Positions 19,267 through 28,822 of a DNA stretch of 64,000 nucleotides are shown piece after piece. Position numbers and translations under genes: made by a program. Within the stretch, counting starts at the first letter, position 1; every line of letters begins with the position of its first letter. Origin of the DNA: Aestuariivirga litoralis (GTDB taxonomy: Bacteria > Pseudomonadota > Alphaproteobacteria > Rhizobiales > Aestuariivirgaceae); the NCBI RefSeq assembly GCF_003234965.1, contig NZ_QKVK01000001.1, forward strand, positions 310,001-374,000, in the 5' to 3' direction. The notes beneath the pieces were generated by a model that saw only the letters and a list, made by a program, of their open reading frames with translations, did not search any database and was not told where the DNA came from.

Positions 19267-20502
19267 TCACCGTTGCGTGTTGAGCCGCAGGAAGCGGATT
19301 CGCGCCGGAGGGGCCCCGGGCGGCGGCTCGACCCAGGGGCCGGCGCGCTGGGCGTAAACCGGCACCCCGGCCAGCGGCGGAAGCTTCCGCGCCGCCACCG
19401 GCGCCACCGTCGAGCCAGGCACTGCCTCGACCAGAAAACGGTTATCCCACAAGAGCTTACCATCGCCGGGCACGCGCTGCGGCGAAGCCGCGATGCGCCC
19501 CGCCTCGCGCGTCACCCAGAAGCCGGTCTTGCGCCGGCCTAGCAATGCGCCGCCAAGCGTGCAGCGAACCGGCCCCTCGCCGCTGCAGGCCCAGCGGGCG
19601 ATGCGGCGCAACTCGTCGGCGTCCACCGCCCCCTGGCCGCCGCCATAATGCGCGATGACGATGGCGAGGATCCGCTCCTGCAGCGCAGCCGGAAGGTCCC
19701 GGAAATCGCCGGCGGCGATGTGGCAGATGCCGGCCTCATGCTCCTGCAGGGAGAAGGCAAGCCACTTTCGCGCCGTCCGTGCGAGAAGGTCCGTCGCCCT
19801 GGCAGCGGCCTCAGCCAGGGCCGCCAGCCGGGCCGTCGTTTCCGGCCCCATCGCGGCAAGGCTGCGGCGCGCCCGCACGCGCTCGAAGCGGGGATCCTCG
19901 TTCGAGGGGTCATCGATCCACGGCTGGCCGAGACTGGCGAGCCAGTCGCGCAGGGCTTGCCGTTTGACGCCCAGCAGGGGGCGCAGCAGCGGCAGGCCCT
20001 GCCAGCCTCCTGCCGGGCGGATGCCGGCAAGGCTGTCCGGGCTCGTCGTGCGGGCGAGGCGCATCAGCACGGTCTCGGCCTGGTCATCGAGCGTGTGGGC
20101 GGTGAGCAGCGCCGTGGCGCCCTGCGCCTGGCACCACTGCGCCATCAGGCCGTAGCGCGCTTCCCGCGCCCGGGCCTGCAGGCCGGTCGCCGGCTTCGGG
20201 TCCTCCGTCCAGCGCAGCACCTGGTGGCCGAGGCCCAGTGCTGTGGCCCACTGGCCCACCTGCCGCGCCTCCGCCGCCGCCGCCGGTCTCAGCCCGTGGT
20301 CGACGGTCAGGACGGAAAGCACAAGGCCCGGATGGTTGGTCCGGGCCCAGTCCGCCGCGAGGCGCATCAATGCAGTCGAATCGGAGCCGCCGGAAACCGC
20401 GAGCGCCACATGGCGCTCAGGCGTCAGGGCCGAAAAATCAGCCGGGATGTCAGGAGGCGCAGCCGGCACGCTTGGCTTCCGCCTGGGCGCGCCTGCGGGC
20501 AT
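19267..20502 (-). CDS. tilS: tRNA(Ile)-lysidine synthetase
   Basis: A 411-residue enzyme that attaches lysine to C34 of tRNA-Ile(CAU), changing its codon reading from AUG to AUA. The N-terminal PP-loop SGGSDSTAL binds ATP. Also visible are the family motifs VDHGLRP, GHQVLRW, ARxxRYGLM and TAHTLDDQAETVLMRL. The C-terminal tRNA-recognition part is more variable. The annotated start (20502) lies inside the last 53 bp of cpoB; no better start is found before the PP-loop. Placement between cpoB and ftsH is the usual alphaproteobacterial order. Confidence 0.95.
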   Translation of the reverse strand: MPAGAPRRKPSVPAAPPDIPADFSALTPERHVALAVSGGSDSTALMRLAADWARTNHPGLVLSVLTVDHGLRPAAAAEARQVGQWATALGLGHQVLRWTEDPKPATGLQARAREARYGLMAQWCQAQGATALLTAHTLDDQAETVLMRLARTTSPDSLAGIRPAGGWQGLPLLRPLLGVKRQALRDWLASLGQPWIDDPSNEDPRFERVRARRSLAAMGPETTARLAALAEAAARATDLLARTARKWLAFSLQEHEAGICHIAAGDFRDLPAALQERILAIVIAHYGGGQGAVDADELRRIARWACSGEGPVRCTLGGALLGRRKTGFWVTREAGRIAASPQRVPGDGKLLWDNRFLVEAVPGSTVAPVAARKLPPLAGVPVYAQRAGPWVEPPPGAPPARIRFLRLNTQR

Positions 20503-21463
20503 CCACCGCCTTGGGATATTCGGTGTTGACGGCGGCGAAGGCCGCGCAGGCCTGCTCGCCCTGACCGAGGCGGTTGAGCGAGATGCCGAGCTTCAGCAGG
20601 CTGTCGGGGGCGCGCCGGCTGGTGGGGTACTTCTTGTAACCCTGCAGGAAATTGGCTGCGGCCCGCTTGTAGTCGTTCTGGGCGTAATAGGTTTCGCCCA
20701 GCCAGTACTGCGCGCTGCCGGACAGGCTGTGCTCGGGATATTTCTGCAGGAAGGTGGAGAAGCCGGCCTCCGCATCGCCGAACTGGCGGCGCAGCAGGCT
20801 CTCGTTGGAGCGCTCGTAAAGCGATTCCGGGGTCTCGGTGGCGGCTTCGGGCTGCAGCGACACGGTTTCGATCGCGTTGTCGCCGGTTGCGGCGGAAGGC
20901 GCCATGCTGCCCTGCTGCACATAGTCGTCGCCCGGCTCCTGCTGCGAGGGCGGAACCAGCACCTGGCCCTGGAAGCCGCCGTCGTTCGGCTGGGCCGCGG
21001 CCGTATCGAGGGCGCCGAACACCTTGGCGGCGGGCGCGGCCCCCGGCACGTCCTGCTGCACGATCTCGCCGGCGGCCGGCGCCGGCGCCGGGGCCGGTGC
21101 GGCGATCGGCGCCTGCTCGATGGTCTCGATGCCGTTGCTGTCGGGGATGGGGGTTCCGGCGGAGGCGGCGGCCAGTCGCTTCTGCTGGCTCGGTTCCGCC
21201 GGCTGGGGTGCGGCAACCGCCACGGAGGCGGCGGGCTGCTGCGGCTGGGCTGCACCGCTCTGCTGCGGCGCGCCGCCCTGCGCCTTGAGCTGCTTCACCT
21301 GGAAGGAGAGTTCCTGGACCTGGCCGGTGAGCTGGCGAACCTGCTCCTCCAGCTGCTGCATGCGCACCGCCATCTCGGAGGCGCTCTGCGCCATGGCCGG
21401 CGTCATCAGGCCGAGGCCCAGCAGGGCGGCGGCGGCGACGGAGGATTTCACGTATTTCAGCAT
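20450..21463 (-). CDS. cpoB: Tol-Pal system coordinator CpoB (YbgF)
   Basis: A 337-residue periplasmic protein. A Sec signal peptide (about 1-26, AMAQ) is followed by a coiled-coil segment with heptads (MQQLEEQVRQLTGQVQEL), which trimerises in E. coli CpoB. A long Ala/Pro/Gln-rich linker follows. The C-terminal part (from about 215) has tetratricopeptide-like repeats such as YWLGETYYAQNDYKRAAANF. CpoB ties the Tol-Pal machine to peptidoglycan synthesis at the division site. ATG 21463 is preferred over a GTG nine bases upstream. The gene is the last of the tol-pal cluster and overlaps tilS. Confidence 0.93.
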   Translation of the reverse strand: MLKYVKSSVAAAALLGLGLMTPAMAQSASEMAVRMQQLEEQVRQLTGQVQELSFQVKQLKAQGGAPQQSGAAQPQQPAASVAVAAPQPAEPSQQKRLAAASAGTPIPDSNGIETIEQAPIAAPAPAPAPAAGEIVQQDVPGAAPAAKVFGALDTAAAQPNDGGFQGQVLVPPSQQEPGDDYVQQGSMAPSAATGDNAIETVSLQPEAATETPESLYERSNESLLRRQFGDAEAGFSTFLQKYPEHSLSGSAQYWLGETYYAQNDYKRAAANFLQGYKKYPTSRRAPDSLLKLGISLNRLGQGEQACAAFAAVNTEYPKAVDARRRAQAEAKRAGCAS

Positions 21464-21582
21464 GATCTGCACCCAGCGGCCCTCTGGAGGGGCGGATTGT
21501 TCTCGTCAGCCTCGCAACTGAACCGGAATCACGGTGAAATTGAGGCTTCGGACGGCACTCTCCGCAGCGCGATCAGCCACTG

Positions 21583-22080
21583 TTACTGGTTTGCACCACC
21601 GGTGATGACGGTGACCGCGCGGCGGTTCTGCGACCAGCACTGCTCGGCGTCGCACAAGGCCGCCGGGCGCTCCTTGCCATAGGCGATTGAGGAGATGCGC
21701 GAGCCCTTCACGCCCTGGGCGATCAGGTATTCGCGGGCCGCGGTGGCGCGGCGGGCGGAGAGCGCGATGTTGTATTCACGCGTGCCGCGCTCGTCGGCGT
21801 GGCCTTCGACCTGCACCGTCACGCGCGGATACTTCTGCAGCCACGCCCCCTGGCGGCGCAGCGTCTCCTGGGCTTCAGGCGACAGGGTGGACTGGTCCTC
21901 GGCGAAGAACACGCGGTCGCCCACATTCACAGTGAAGTCCTGTTCGGAACCCGGAACGGCGGCGGCACCCGGGCCAGTGCCGGCATTGAGGTCGGGGGTG
22001 TTCTTCTTCGAACAGGCGGCCAGCGCCAGGAAGCAGCCAAGAACGGCAACGAACTTGAGGCTCGCCAATCGAGAAATCAT
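21583..22080 (-). CDS. pal: Peptidoglycan-associated lipoprotein Pal, copy 1 (Sec-type)
   Basis: A 165-residue lipoprotein. The signal peptide has a standard Sec form with a lipobox LALAAC. The OmpA-like domain (from about residue 50) binds meso-diaminopimelate in peptidoglycan through the motif YNIALSARRA and the Asp in GHADERGTREYN. Pal anchors the outer membrane to the cell wall and works with TolQRAB. An almost identical gene lies just upstream in the same direction (22254-22748). The mature domains differ at about 8 of 128 residues, while the signal peptides are unrelated. The gene is followed by cpoB after a 119-bp gap. Confidence 0.95.
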   Translation of the reverse strand: MISRLASLKFVAVLGCFLALAACSKKNTPDLNAGTGPGAAAVPGSEQDFTVNVGDRVFFAEDQSTLSPEAQETLRRQGAWLQKYPRVTVQVEGHADERGTREYNIALSARRATAAREYLIAQGVKGSRISSIAYGKERPAALCDAEQCWSQNRRAVTVITGGANQ

Positions 22081-22253
22081 CTACCCACTCCTTGTACCGG
22101 GCCCGCTCCGCCGGCCGACATGAAACCTTGAAAGTCCCGGCTCAGGGACTTGCACAACCTGCACTCTGACGCAACAGGGTTAACATTCCCTCACCGGGCG
22201 GGCCGGACCCTGCCCCGGCCAGGGCCGGGGACGGGTGGACCTTGCCGCGGCGC

Positions 22254-22748
22254 TTACGACGTCTTGGCGCCGCCGGTGATGACGGTCACGGCGCGGCGGT
22301 TCTGCGACCAGCACTGCTCGGCGTCGCACAGCGCCGCCGGGCGCTCCTTGCCATAGGCGATGGAGGAGATGCGCGAGCCCTTCACACCCTGCGCAATGAG
22401 GAATTCCCGCGTCGCGGTGGCGCGGCGGGCGGACAGCGCGATGTTGTATTCGCGCGTGCCGCGCTCGTCGGCATGGCCTTCCACCTGCACGGTGACGGCG
22501 GGGTACTTCTGCAGCCAGGCGGCCTGGCGGCGCAGCGTCTCCTGGGCCTCGGGCGTCAGCGTCGACTGGTCCTCGAGGAAGAACACCCGGTCGCCCACGT
22601 TCACGGCGAAATCCTGCTCGGAGCCCGGAATGGCGGCAGCACCCGGGCCGGAATTGGCGTCGAGGTCGGTCTTCTTCTTCGAGCAGGCGGCGAGCGCCAG
22701 GAGTGCTCCGAGGCCGGCGGCCATCTTGAAACTGTCACGTCTGTTCAT
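22254..22748 (-). CDS. pal: Peptidoglycan-associated lipoprotein Pal, copy 2 (twin-arginine signal)
   Basis: A 164-residue lipoprotein, paralogous to the gene at 21583-22080. The start ATG 22748 gives MNRRDSFKMAAG followed by a hydrophobic run and the lipobox LALAAC. The RRDSFK segment resembles a Tat signal, unlike the Sec signal of the other copy. The OmpA-like domain with GHADERGTREYN and SARRATATREFL is intact. A longer frame to 22778 is possible but not supported. The 173-bp gap between the two pal genes has no other gene. Both copies keep the conserved C-terminal cysteine pair (ALCDAEQCW). Confidence 0.95.
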   Translation of the reverse strand: MNRRDSFKMAAGLGALLALAACSKKKTDLDANSGPGAAAIPGSEQDFAVNVGDRVFFLEDQSTLTPEAQETLRRQAAWLQKYPAVTVQVEGHADERGTREYNIALSARRATATREFLIAQGVKGSRISSIAYGKERPAALCDAEQCWSQNRRAVTVITGGAKTS

Positions 22749-22860
22749 TGTCTTCACTTCCCGTTTTGTCGTGGTCATCTGGCCGCCGCCCGCATCCCCT
22801 GCGAGTGGCCGCCGCTCATGCGGGCCCCCGAGCCCTGGTTCAGAATTTCGTCACACCCGA

Positions 22861-24225
22861 TCAGTTGAGTTTGGGCGACCAGGCCGGATCGGAGCCGAAG
22901 CCGTCGATCGGAAGGCGCTGCTCGTTGTAGCCGGTGATGTCCACCGACCACAGCTGCGGGCCGCCGTTCTCGCCCTGCGTGTCGCGGAAGAACATCAGCA
23001 CGCGGCTGTTCGGCGCCCAGGTCGGGCCCTCGTTGTGATAGCCCTCGGTGAGGATGCGCTCGCCCGAGCCGTCGGGCTTCATCACGCCGATGGCGAACTT
23101 GCCGCCGCCCTGCTTGGTGAAGGCGATCCACTGCCCGTCGGGCGACCACACCGGCGTCGAATAACGGCCATTGCCGAAGCTGATGCGGTTCTGGTTCGAA
23201 CCGTCGCTGCTCATCACATAGATCTGCTGCGTGCCGCCGCGGTCGGACTCGAAGGCGATCTGCGTGCCGTCCGGCGAATAGCTGGGCGCGGTGTTGATCG
23301 AGGCCTCGTTGGTCAGCTGGCGAACGTTGCGCGAGCGCAGGTCGAGCTCGAAGATGTTGGAGTTGCCGCCCTCCTGCAGGCTCATGATCACGCGCTGGCC
23401 ATCGGGCGAGAAGCGCGGCGCGAAGCTCATGTTGGGGAACTGGCCCACGATCTCGCGCTGCTTGGTGTCGATGTTCATCAGGTAGACGCGGGGCTCCGCG
23501 TTGCCGAAGGACATGTAGGTGATCTCGTTGGTCGAGGGCGAGAAGCGCGGGGTGAGCACCAGGTCCTTGCCATCGGTCAGCGCCCGGATGTTGAAGCCGT
23601 CCTGGTCCATGATCGCAAGCTTCTTGATGCGCTTGTCCTTCGGCCCTTCCTCGGTGACGAACACGATTCGCGTGTCGAAATAGCCGTCGATGCCGGTGAG
23701 CTGCTTGTAGATGATGTCGGCGATCATGTGGCCGATGCGGCGGTCGTTCTTGGGGCTGGTGGTGAACTGCTGGGCCGCGAGCTGCTGGCCGGTGTTCACG
23801 TCCCACAGCCGGAACTCGACGCGCATCTTGCCGCCATCCATGAAGGCCTGGCCCGACACCAGCGCCTTGGCCTGGATCTGCTTCCAGCTGGCGAAGTCCG
23901 GCGTCTGGTCGAAGCTCGCGATCTTCTCGATGAAGGTGGCTGGGTCGAGCGGCGCGAAATAGCCGGAGCGGCCAAGGTCGTTGGTGATCACGGCCGAGAT
24001 CGTCGCCGAGGCCTCCTCGGCCCCGCCACCCGCCAGGAAGGGCGAGATGGCGATCGGCAGCGGGTCGACGCGGCCGCCGGTGATGTCGATTTCGGTTTGC
24101 GCCACCGCAGCACTCTGGAGGCCGAACACGGCGAGCGCCACGAAAGCTGCCGCAGCGAGCCGGCGCAGGTGGTGAAGCGGGAAATCGATCGATATCATGC
24201 TGGTCGTGTTCCGTGTTCGCGTCAT
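22861..24225 (-). CDS. tolB: Tol-Pal system periplasmic protein TolB
   Basis: A 454-residue periplasmic protein. After the signal peptide (to about AVAQ, residue 40) comes the N-terminal domain with the [14 protein letters not shown] segment, then a six-bladed propeller whose repeats show [15 protein letters not shown]-type motifs (for example FSPDGQRV and [10 protein letters not shown]). TolB binds Pal and, through its N-terminus, TolA. ATG 24225 overlaps the tolA stop by four bases (ATGA), supporting this start over ATG 24198 and over a longer upstream frame. The gene sits between tolA and the two pal genes. Confidence 0.97.
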   Translation of the reverse strand: MTRTRNTTSMISIDFPLHHLRRLAAAAFVALAVFGLQSAAVAQTEIDITGGRVDPLPIAISPFLAGGGAEEASATISAVITNDLGRSGYFAPLDPATFIEKIASFDQTPDFASWKQIQAKALVSGQAFMDGGKMRVEFRLWDVNTGQQLAAQQFTTSPKNDRRIGHMIADIIYKQLTGIDGYFDTRIVFVTEEGPKDKRIKKLAIMDQDGFNIRALTDGKDLVLTPRFSPSTNEITYMSFGNAEPRVYLMNIDTKQREIVGQFPNMSFAPRFSPDGQRVIMSLQEGGNSNIFELDLRSRNVRQLTNEASINTAPSYSPDGTQIAFESDRGGTQQIYVMSSDGSNQNRISFGNGRYSTPVWSPDGQWIAFTKQGGGKFAIGVMKPDGSGERILTEGYHNEGPTWAPNSRVLMFFRDTQGENGGPQLWSVDITGYNEQRLPIDGFGSDPAWSPKLN

Positions 24226-25145
24226 TGCGTGGCCATGTCGGCGAACATGTTGGGGTTGAAGTTGAGCACGAGGTCCTTCCACACGTCGTATTGTTCCTTG
24301 GGAAGGAAATCGTAATTCTGGCAGCCGAGGATGGCGGTCACCGTCGACTGCGCGGTGGTCGAGAACAGATAGTCGCCCGGCCCGTTCATCACCTCGGGCT
24401 GGCCGTTCACCGAGCCATCCTCGTTGAGCAGGATGTGCACCTTCACCGTGATGTTGCCCTCGCGCGCGCCGGGCGGAATGATCCAGCATTCGCGGATCTT
24501 CTGCACGAAGGCGGCGATGGCGGTGGCCGAAAGTCCCTGGTCCTTGCCCTGCAGCGTCTTCTCGCCCTGGGTGGGCGTGCCGTCGGTGGTCGCCTCGGAG
24601 GCATTGGTGGTCTTCTCGTCGTTCTCCTTGTTGAGGAGCGCTTCGAGCTTGTCGGTATCGAGCTTCACCACCTTCTTGGGCTTCTCCGGCGGCTTCTTCG
24701 ATGGCTTGGGCGGAGCGGGCTTCGGCGGCGCGGGCTTGGGCGGCGGCGGCGTGTCCTCGACCTCCTTCAGCAGGTCGGCCATGGCGCTGGAGTCGGGCGG
24801 CGGCGGCTCGGCCTTTGGCGGCTTCGGCGGGGTCGGCGTGGCTTCGGGCGGCGGCGGCGGCGGCTCGGGTGCGGCCTCCTTGGCGGCCGTCACTTCCTTT
24901 TCCGCCACCTTCAGCGTCTCGTCGGTCTTCTTGATGACCTCGGCCTTCTTCGGCGCCGGCTTCTCAACCTTCGCCGGCGCGTCGGGCGCCATGGCCATCA
25001 GCTTGTTGGCATCCGCGATGTTGGAGATGTCGACGTTGATCGCCTCCACCGGCGGCGTCTCGTACTTGGGCTTGGGCAGCACCACCAGCGCCGCGGCGAG
25101 GATCGCCGCGTGAAAGGTGATGGATGCTGCGAGGCTGCCCTTCAT
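24222..25145 (-). CDS. tolA: Tol-Pal system protein TolA (TonB-like)
   Basis: A 307-residue protein spanning the periplasm. It has an N-terminal membrane helix (about 5-22, beginning [14 protein letters not shown]). A long Pro/Lys/Glu-rich linker (about 50-170) replaces the longer helical domain II seen in E. coli. The C-terminal domain (from about 205) includes [24 protein letters not shown], cut here into shorter recognisable parts ECWIIPPGA and [15 protein letters not shown]. TolA carries energy from TolQR to TolB/Pal. It starts 2 bp after tolR and overlaps tolB by four bases. Confidence 0.92.
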   Translation of the reverse strand: MKGSLAASITFHAAILAAALVVLPKPKYETPPVEAINVDISNIADANKLMAMAPDAPAKVEKPAPKKAEVIKKTDETLKVAEKEVTAAKEAAPEPPPPPPEATPTPPKPPKAEPPPPDSSAMADLLKEVEDTPPPPKPAPPKPAPPKPSKKPPEKPKKVVKLDTDKLEALLNKENDEKTTNASEATTDGTPTQGEKTLQGKDQGLSATAIAAFVQKIRECWIIPPGAREGNITVKVHILLNEDGSVNGQPEVMNGPGDYLFSTTAQSTVTAILGCQNYDFLPKEQYDVWKDLVLNFNPNMFADMATQ

Positions 25146-25147
25146 CG

Positions 25148-25672
25148 TCAGTTCTGGCCCTCTGCGGGGGCATCCGTCTTGGGGGCGGAGGAATCGGCAG
25201 GGGCTGCGGGTGCTGCCGCACCGCCGGCACCCGGCAGCGTCTCGAGCCCGATCTTCTTGAAGCCCGCGGCATTGATGGCGCCCAGCACCTGGGCGATGGG
25301 GCCGTAGGTCGCGGCAAGGTCGCCGCGCACCCGGATTTCCTTCTCGGGATCGATGCCATAGAGCGCGGTGAGCTTCTGGGTCAGCTCCTCCATCGTCATC
25401 GGCTGTTCCATGAGATAGATCGTGCCGTCCGGCTTGATCGAGACGGAGAGCGGCTCCACCTGGCTGTTGAGCGGCTTTGCGTCGGTCTTGGGCAGGTCGA
25501 TGGGCACGCCCACCGTCATCAGCGGCGCTGCCACCATGAACACGATCAGCAGCACCAGCATCACGTCGACGAGCGGCGTGACGTTGATGTCGCTCATCAC
25601 GCCCTTGGACGACCGCCGCCTGGCGTTGCGCCGCTGGTAGCCGCCCTTTGCACCGCCTGCTGAAGCACCCAT
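25148..25672 (-). CDS. tolR: Tol-Pal system protein TolR (ExbD family)
   Basis: A 174-residue inner-membrane protein. A Gly/Arg-rich cytosolic start is followed by the single membrane helix containing the proton-conducting Asp in the motif NVTPLVDVMLVLLIVFMV. A periplasmic domain follows. TolR forms the stator with TolQ and uses the proton motive force to drive TolA. The last 30 residues form an Ala/Pro-rich tail. It lies between tolQ (3-bp gap) and tolA (2-bp gap), so the operon is tightly packed. Confidence 0.96.
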   Translation of the reverse strand: MGASAGGAKGGYQRRNARRRSSKGVMSDINVTPLVDVMLVLLIVFMVAAPLMTVGVPIDLPKTDAKPLNSQVEPLSVSIKPDGTIYLMEQPMTMEELTQKLTALYGIDPEKEIRVRGDLAATYGPIAQVLGAINAAGFKKIGLETLPGAGGAAAPAAPADSSAPKTDAPAEGQN

Positions 25673-25675
25673 CCG

Positions 25676-26380
25676 TTACACCCGTTCATCCAGCTGGCGG
25701 GAGATGATGGCGGAGAACTCATCCGCGAAATTCTCCAGCCTGGCGCCGATCTTCCCCGCGTCGGCGGTGTACATATTGTAGAAAATTGTCGCCGGAATGG
25801 CCGCAACGAGGCCGATCGCCGTGGCGAACAGCGCCTCGGCGATGCCGGGCGCCACCACGTTGAGCGAGGTGTTCTGCGAGTTGGCGATGGCCTGGAACGA
25901 CACCATGATGCCCCACACCGTGCCGAACAGGCCGATGAAGGGCGCAGCCGAACCGGTGGTGGCAAGGAACAGGAGGCGCGCCTCGACGTCATGCATCTCC
26001 TTCTGGATCTGCACGTCCATCACCTTCTCGATGCGCTTCTGCACGCCCTGGAAGCCGGCGCGCATGGCGGCGTCCTGGCTGCGCTTCCATTCGCGCATCG
26101 CCGACATGAAGATCGCGGCAAGCCCGATGTTGCTGCGGTTGCCCATGGAAAGATAGAGATCCTCGAGCGACTGGCCGGACCAGAAATACTGCTCGAAGCG
26201 GTCATTGGCGGCATTCATCTTCCGCACCGCGAGGAACTTCTCGATGATGATCGCCCAGCACCAAACGGAGGCCGCCGCGAGGCCGAGCATCACGAGCTTC
26301 ACCACCCAGCTCGCCTGCACAACAAGGTGCCAAAGCGAGAGTTCGCCCGCCGGTGCCGCCGTCACTGCAAAAGCTATCAT
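25676..26380 (-). CDS. tolQ: Tol-Pal system protein TolQ (MotA/TolQ/ExbB family)
   Basis: A 234-residue inner-membrane protein with three membrane segments (about 18-40, 135-160 and 175-195). Conserved motifs include [25 protein letters not shown] and the Ala-rich end of the last helix. With TolR it makes the proton-driven motor for outer-membrane constriction during division. AAGGACAGG precedes the ATG. It is the first gene of tolQRAB-pal-pal-cpoB. The 209-bp gap to ybgC on the same strand has no gene and may hold a promoter. Confidence 0.96.
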   Translation of the reverse strand: MIAFAVTAAPAGELSLWHLVVQASWVVKLVMLGLAAASVWCWAIIIEKFLAVRKMNAANDRFEQYFWSGQSLEDLYLSMGNRSNIGLAAIFMSAMREWKRSQDAAMRAGFQGVQKRIEKVMDVQIQKEMHDVEARLLFLATTGSAAPFIGLFGTVWGIMVSFQAIANSQNTSLNVVAPGIAEALFATAIGLVAAIPATIFYNMYTADAGKIGARLENFADEFSAIISRQLDERV

Positions 26381-26589
26381 CCTGTCCTTCCAACTCCGCC
26401 GGAGGCCCCTGCCTGAGCTGGCCCGGCGTTCCGCACTGCCCCAATTCCGAGAAAGGCCCGTGCAAACATGCCAAATCTGTCGAAACTGCGGCGATTCGGG
26501 GCACTTCTCCGCAGGCCCATGCCGCGGCCCGCCCCAGGGGCGAAGCCTGGACCCACATGAATCAACTATGGTTAAGGGATTGTTACGAT

Positions 26590-27030
26590 TCAGGAATCAG
26601 CCATGCGCCGGAAGCGGTCTGCCATTGTTTCAGGCAGCCGTCTGGGCCGTCCCCGGCCATCGACCAGCGCAACGGTGACATCAGCCGTGAACAGGGTGTT
26701 GCCATTCAGCATCACCACCTGCCCGATCTCGACGCGCGCACCCCCCATTTCGACAAAACGGGTGTGGACCTCGACGAGGTCATCGAGCCGGGCCGGCCGC
26801 AGGAAGTCGCAGACCATGCGGCGGACGACGAAATTGCAATCCTCGAAGGTGGATTGGTGGATGCCCAGCAGCCTCAGGCAGTCGGACCGGGCGCGCTCGC
26901 AGAAGGCCACGTAGCGGGCGTGATAGACCACCCCGCCGGCATCCGTGTCCTCGTAATAGACGCGGATCGGCTTGATGTGGACGCCATCGGCGATGCGCCC
27001 CGCAAGGCCGGGCCAGGCCGCCTCAGTCAT
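26590..27030 (-). CDS. ybgC: Acyl-CoA thioesterase YbgC (Tol-Pal-associated)
   Basis: A 146-residue hot-dog-fold thioesterase. The motif [16 protein letters not shown] with the catalytic Asp is diagnostic of the YbgC family, which hydrolyses acyl-CoA or acyl-ACP esters near the membrane and is genetically linked to tol-pal. ATG 27030 (MTEAAWPG) is chosen because it overlaps the ruvB stop by eight bases; an ATG at 27039 is possible. The C-terminal end [15 protein letters not shown] is unusual but acceptable. It follows ruvB and precedes tolQ. Confidence 0.94.
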   Translation of the reverse strand: MTEAAWPGLAGRIADGVHIKPIRVYYEDTDAGGVVYHARYVAFCERARSDCLRLLGIHQSTFEDCNFVVRRMVCDFLRPARLDDLVEVHTRFVEMGGARVEIGQVVMLNGNTLFTADVTVALVDGRGRPRRLPETMADRFRRMADS

Positions 27031-28066
27031 CGGAACCATCCAGCGGCAGCACGCCCTGGGTGATTTCCGGGCGCTGCGGAATGGCAAGCCCCAGGTGCCG
27101 GAAGGCATGCGGTGTCAGCAGCCGCCCGCGCGGCGTGCGGTTGAGGAACCCCAATTGCAGCAGATAGGGCTCGACGATGTCTTCCAGCGCATCGCGCGAT
27201 TCCGACAGGGAAGCAGCAATGGTATCGATCCCCACCGGGCCGCCGCCGAAATTGAGCGCAATGCAGGTGAGATAGCGGTGGTCGAGCGAATCGAGCCCGC
27301 GCGAGTCGACGTCGAGCGCCGAGAGCGCCTTGTCGGCCAGCTTCGCATCGATGATCGCGGCGCGGGCCACCGCCGCGAAGTCGCGCACCCGGCGCAGCAG
27401 GCGGCCGGCGATGCGCGGCGTGCCGCGGGCGCGGCGGGCGATTTCCAGGGCCCCTTCCTCGGCGATGCCGATCTGCATCACGCGGGCGCCGCGCTTGACG
27501 ATCTCGAGCAGCTCATCCTGGTTGTAGAAATCGAGCCGCACGGGAATGCCGAAGCGGTCGCGCAGCGGCGTCGTCAGGAGGCCCGTGCGCGTGGTGGCGC
27601 CGACGAGGGTGAACCTGGCAAGGTCGATCTTCACCGAGCGCGCCGCGGGGCCCTCGCCGATGATGAGATCGAGCTGGAAATCCTCCATCGCCGGATAGAG
27701 CACCTCCTCGACCGCGGGGTTGAGGCGGTGGATCTCGTCGATGAAGAGCACGTCGCGCTCCTCGAGGTTGGTGAGCAATGCGGCGAGGTCGCCCGCCTTG
27801 GCGATGATCGGGCCGGACGTGGCCTTGAAGTTGACGCCGAGCTCGCGTGACATGATCTGGGCGAGCGTGGTCTTGCCGAGCCCGGGAGGGCCGGCGAACA
27901 GCACATGGTCCAGTGCCTCGCCACGCGCCTTGGCCGCCTCGATGAAGATGCGCAGGTTCTGCTTGGCCTTGGACTGGCCGATGAATTCCTCCAGCCGCTG
28001 CGGGCGCAGATGCGTGTCGATCGCATCTTCCGGAGTCTTTTCGCGCTCGCGGATCGGGTTGCTCAT
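27023..28066 (-). CDS. ruvB: Holliday junction branch migration motor RuvB
   Basis: A 347-residue AAA ATPase. The Walker A motif is [12 protein letters not shown], Walker [10 protein letters not shown], and sensor 1 GATTRTG. The family signature [11 protein letters not shown] is near the N-terminus and a winged-helix DNA-binding domain ends the protein ([14 protein letters not shown]). RuvB hexamers pump DNA through the RuvA-bound Holliday junction. The ATG overlaps the ruvA stop by four bases (ATGA). Confidence 0.98.
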   Translation of the reverse strand: MSNPIREREKTPEDAIDTHLRPQRLEEFIGQSKAKQNLRIFIEAAKARGEALDHVLFAGPPGLGKTTLAQIMSRELGVNFKATSGPIIAKAGDLAALLTNLEERDVLFIDEIHRLNPAVEEVLYPAMEDFQLDLIIGEGPAARSVKIDLARFTLVGATTRTGLLTTPLRDRFGIPVRLDFYNQDELLEIVKRGARVMQIGIAEEGALEIARRARGTPRIAGRLLRRVRDFAAVARAAIIDAKLADKALSALDVDSRGLDSLDHRYLTCIALNFGGGPVGIDTIAASLSESRDALEDIVEPYLLQLGFLNRTPRGRLLTPHAFRHLGLAIPQRPEITQGVLPLDGSDD

Positions 28067-28680
28067 GCCAGCGCCAGCTCCTTCAGCGCCAGCCGGATCA
28101 GCTTCTCCGTGGGCTGATCATCGCCCGCCTTCTTCATCGCGGCGGAGACGGCCGCCCCGGCCTGCGCCTGGCCATAGCCGAGATTGACGAGAGCCGAAAC
28201 GGCATCGGCCGCCGCCGTGGGCCGCGGCGCATCGAGCTCGGCAGCGAGCCTGGACACATCCTGCGACAGCGGTGCGAAGGCCGGGGTCTTGTCCTTGAGT
28301 TCGAGCACGATGCGCTCGGCGAGTTTCTTGCCCACGCCATTGGCGCGCCCGATCATCGCCTTGTCCTGCAGCGCCACGGCATTGCCGATCTCCGCGGTGG
28401 AGAGCGTCGAGAGAATGGCCAGCGCCACCTTGGTGCCCACCCCCTGCACCGACTGCAGGAGGCGGAACCACTCGCGCTCGTTCACCGTGGCGAAGCCCAC
28501 GAGGCGGATCATGTCCTGGCTCACCAGCATCTCGGTGTGGATCTCGGCCAATTCACCCTGCCCCGCCAGCGCGGCAAGGGTCTTGGACGAACAGGCGACG
28601 TGGTAGCCCACGCCGTTGACGTCGATCACCAGCCAGTCGGCGCCGACGGCATCGATCCGGCCCTTGAGTTTTGCGATCAT
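28063..28680 (-). CDS. ruvA: Holliday junction branch migration protein RuvA
   Basis: A 205-residue junction-binding protein of the usual length. The N-terminal OB fold begins [13 protein letters not shown] and includes GVGYHVACS. The helix-hairpin-helix region has [16 protein letters not shown] and [17 protein letters not shown]. The C-terminal UBA-like domain (about 150-205) contacts RuvB. It overlaps ruvB by four bases. A 142-bp gap with an inverted repeat separates it from ruvC, so ruvC and ruvAB may be partly uncoupled. Confidence 0.97.
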   Translation of the reverse strand: MIAKLKGRIDAVGADWLVIDVNGVGYHVACSSKTLAALAGQGELAEIHTEMLVSQDMIRLVGFATVNEREWFRLLQSVQGVGTKVALAILSTLSTAEIGNAVALQDKAMIGRANGVGKKLAERIVLELKDKTPAFAPLSQDVSRLAAELDAPRPTAAADAVSALVNLGYGQAQAGAAVSAAMKKAGDDQPTEKLIRLALKELALA

Positions 28681-28706
28681 GGCGCCGCCACCCTCCCCTC
28701 AGTGAC

Positions 28707-28790
28707 GTCATCCCGGCGAAGGCCGGGATCCAGCTTCCACCGTCCGCACGCGCTGACGCAAAGCGGGATCCCGGCCTTCGCCGGGATGAC
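28707..28790. repeat. Long inverted repeat between ruvC and ruvA (GTCATCCCGGCGAA family)
   Basis: Two perfectly complementary 25-base arms (28707-28731 and 28766-28790) flank a 34-base loop. The arm begins GTCATCCCGGCGAAGGCC. The same core recurs at 46133-46214 (31-base arms with a few mismatches) and as a compact hairpin at 53529-53554. It is a typical alphaproteobacterial dispersed intergenic repeat. Its position inside the ruv run may attenuate or stabilise the transcript. Confidence 0.8.
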
Positions 28791-28822
28791 GGTCAGGAGG
28801 GTAAGGGCTGCACCAGAACAAG

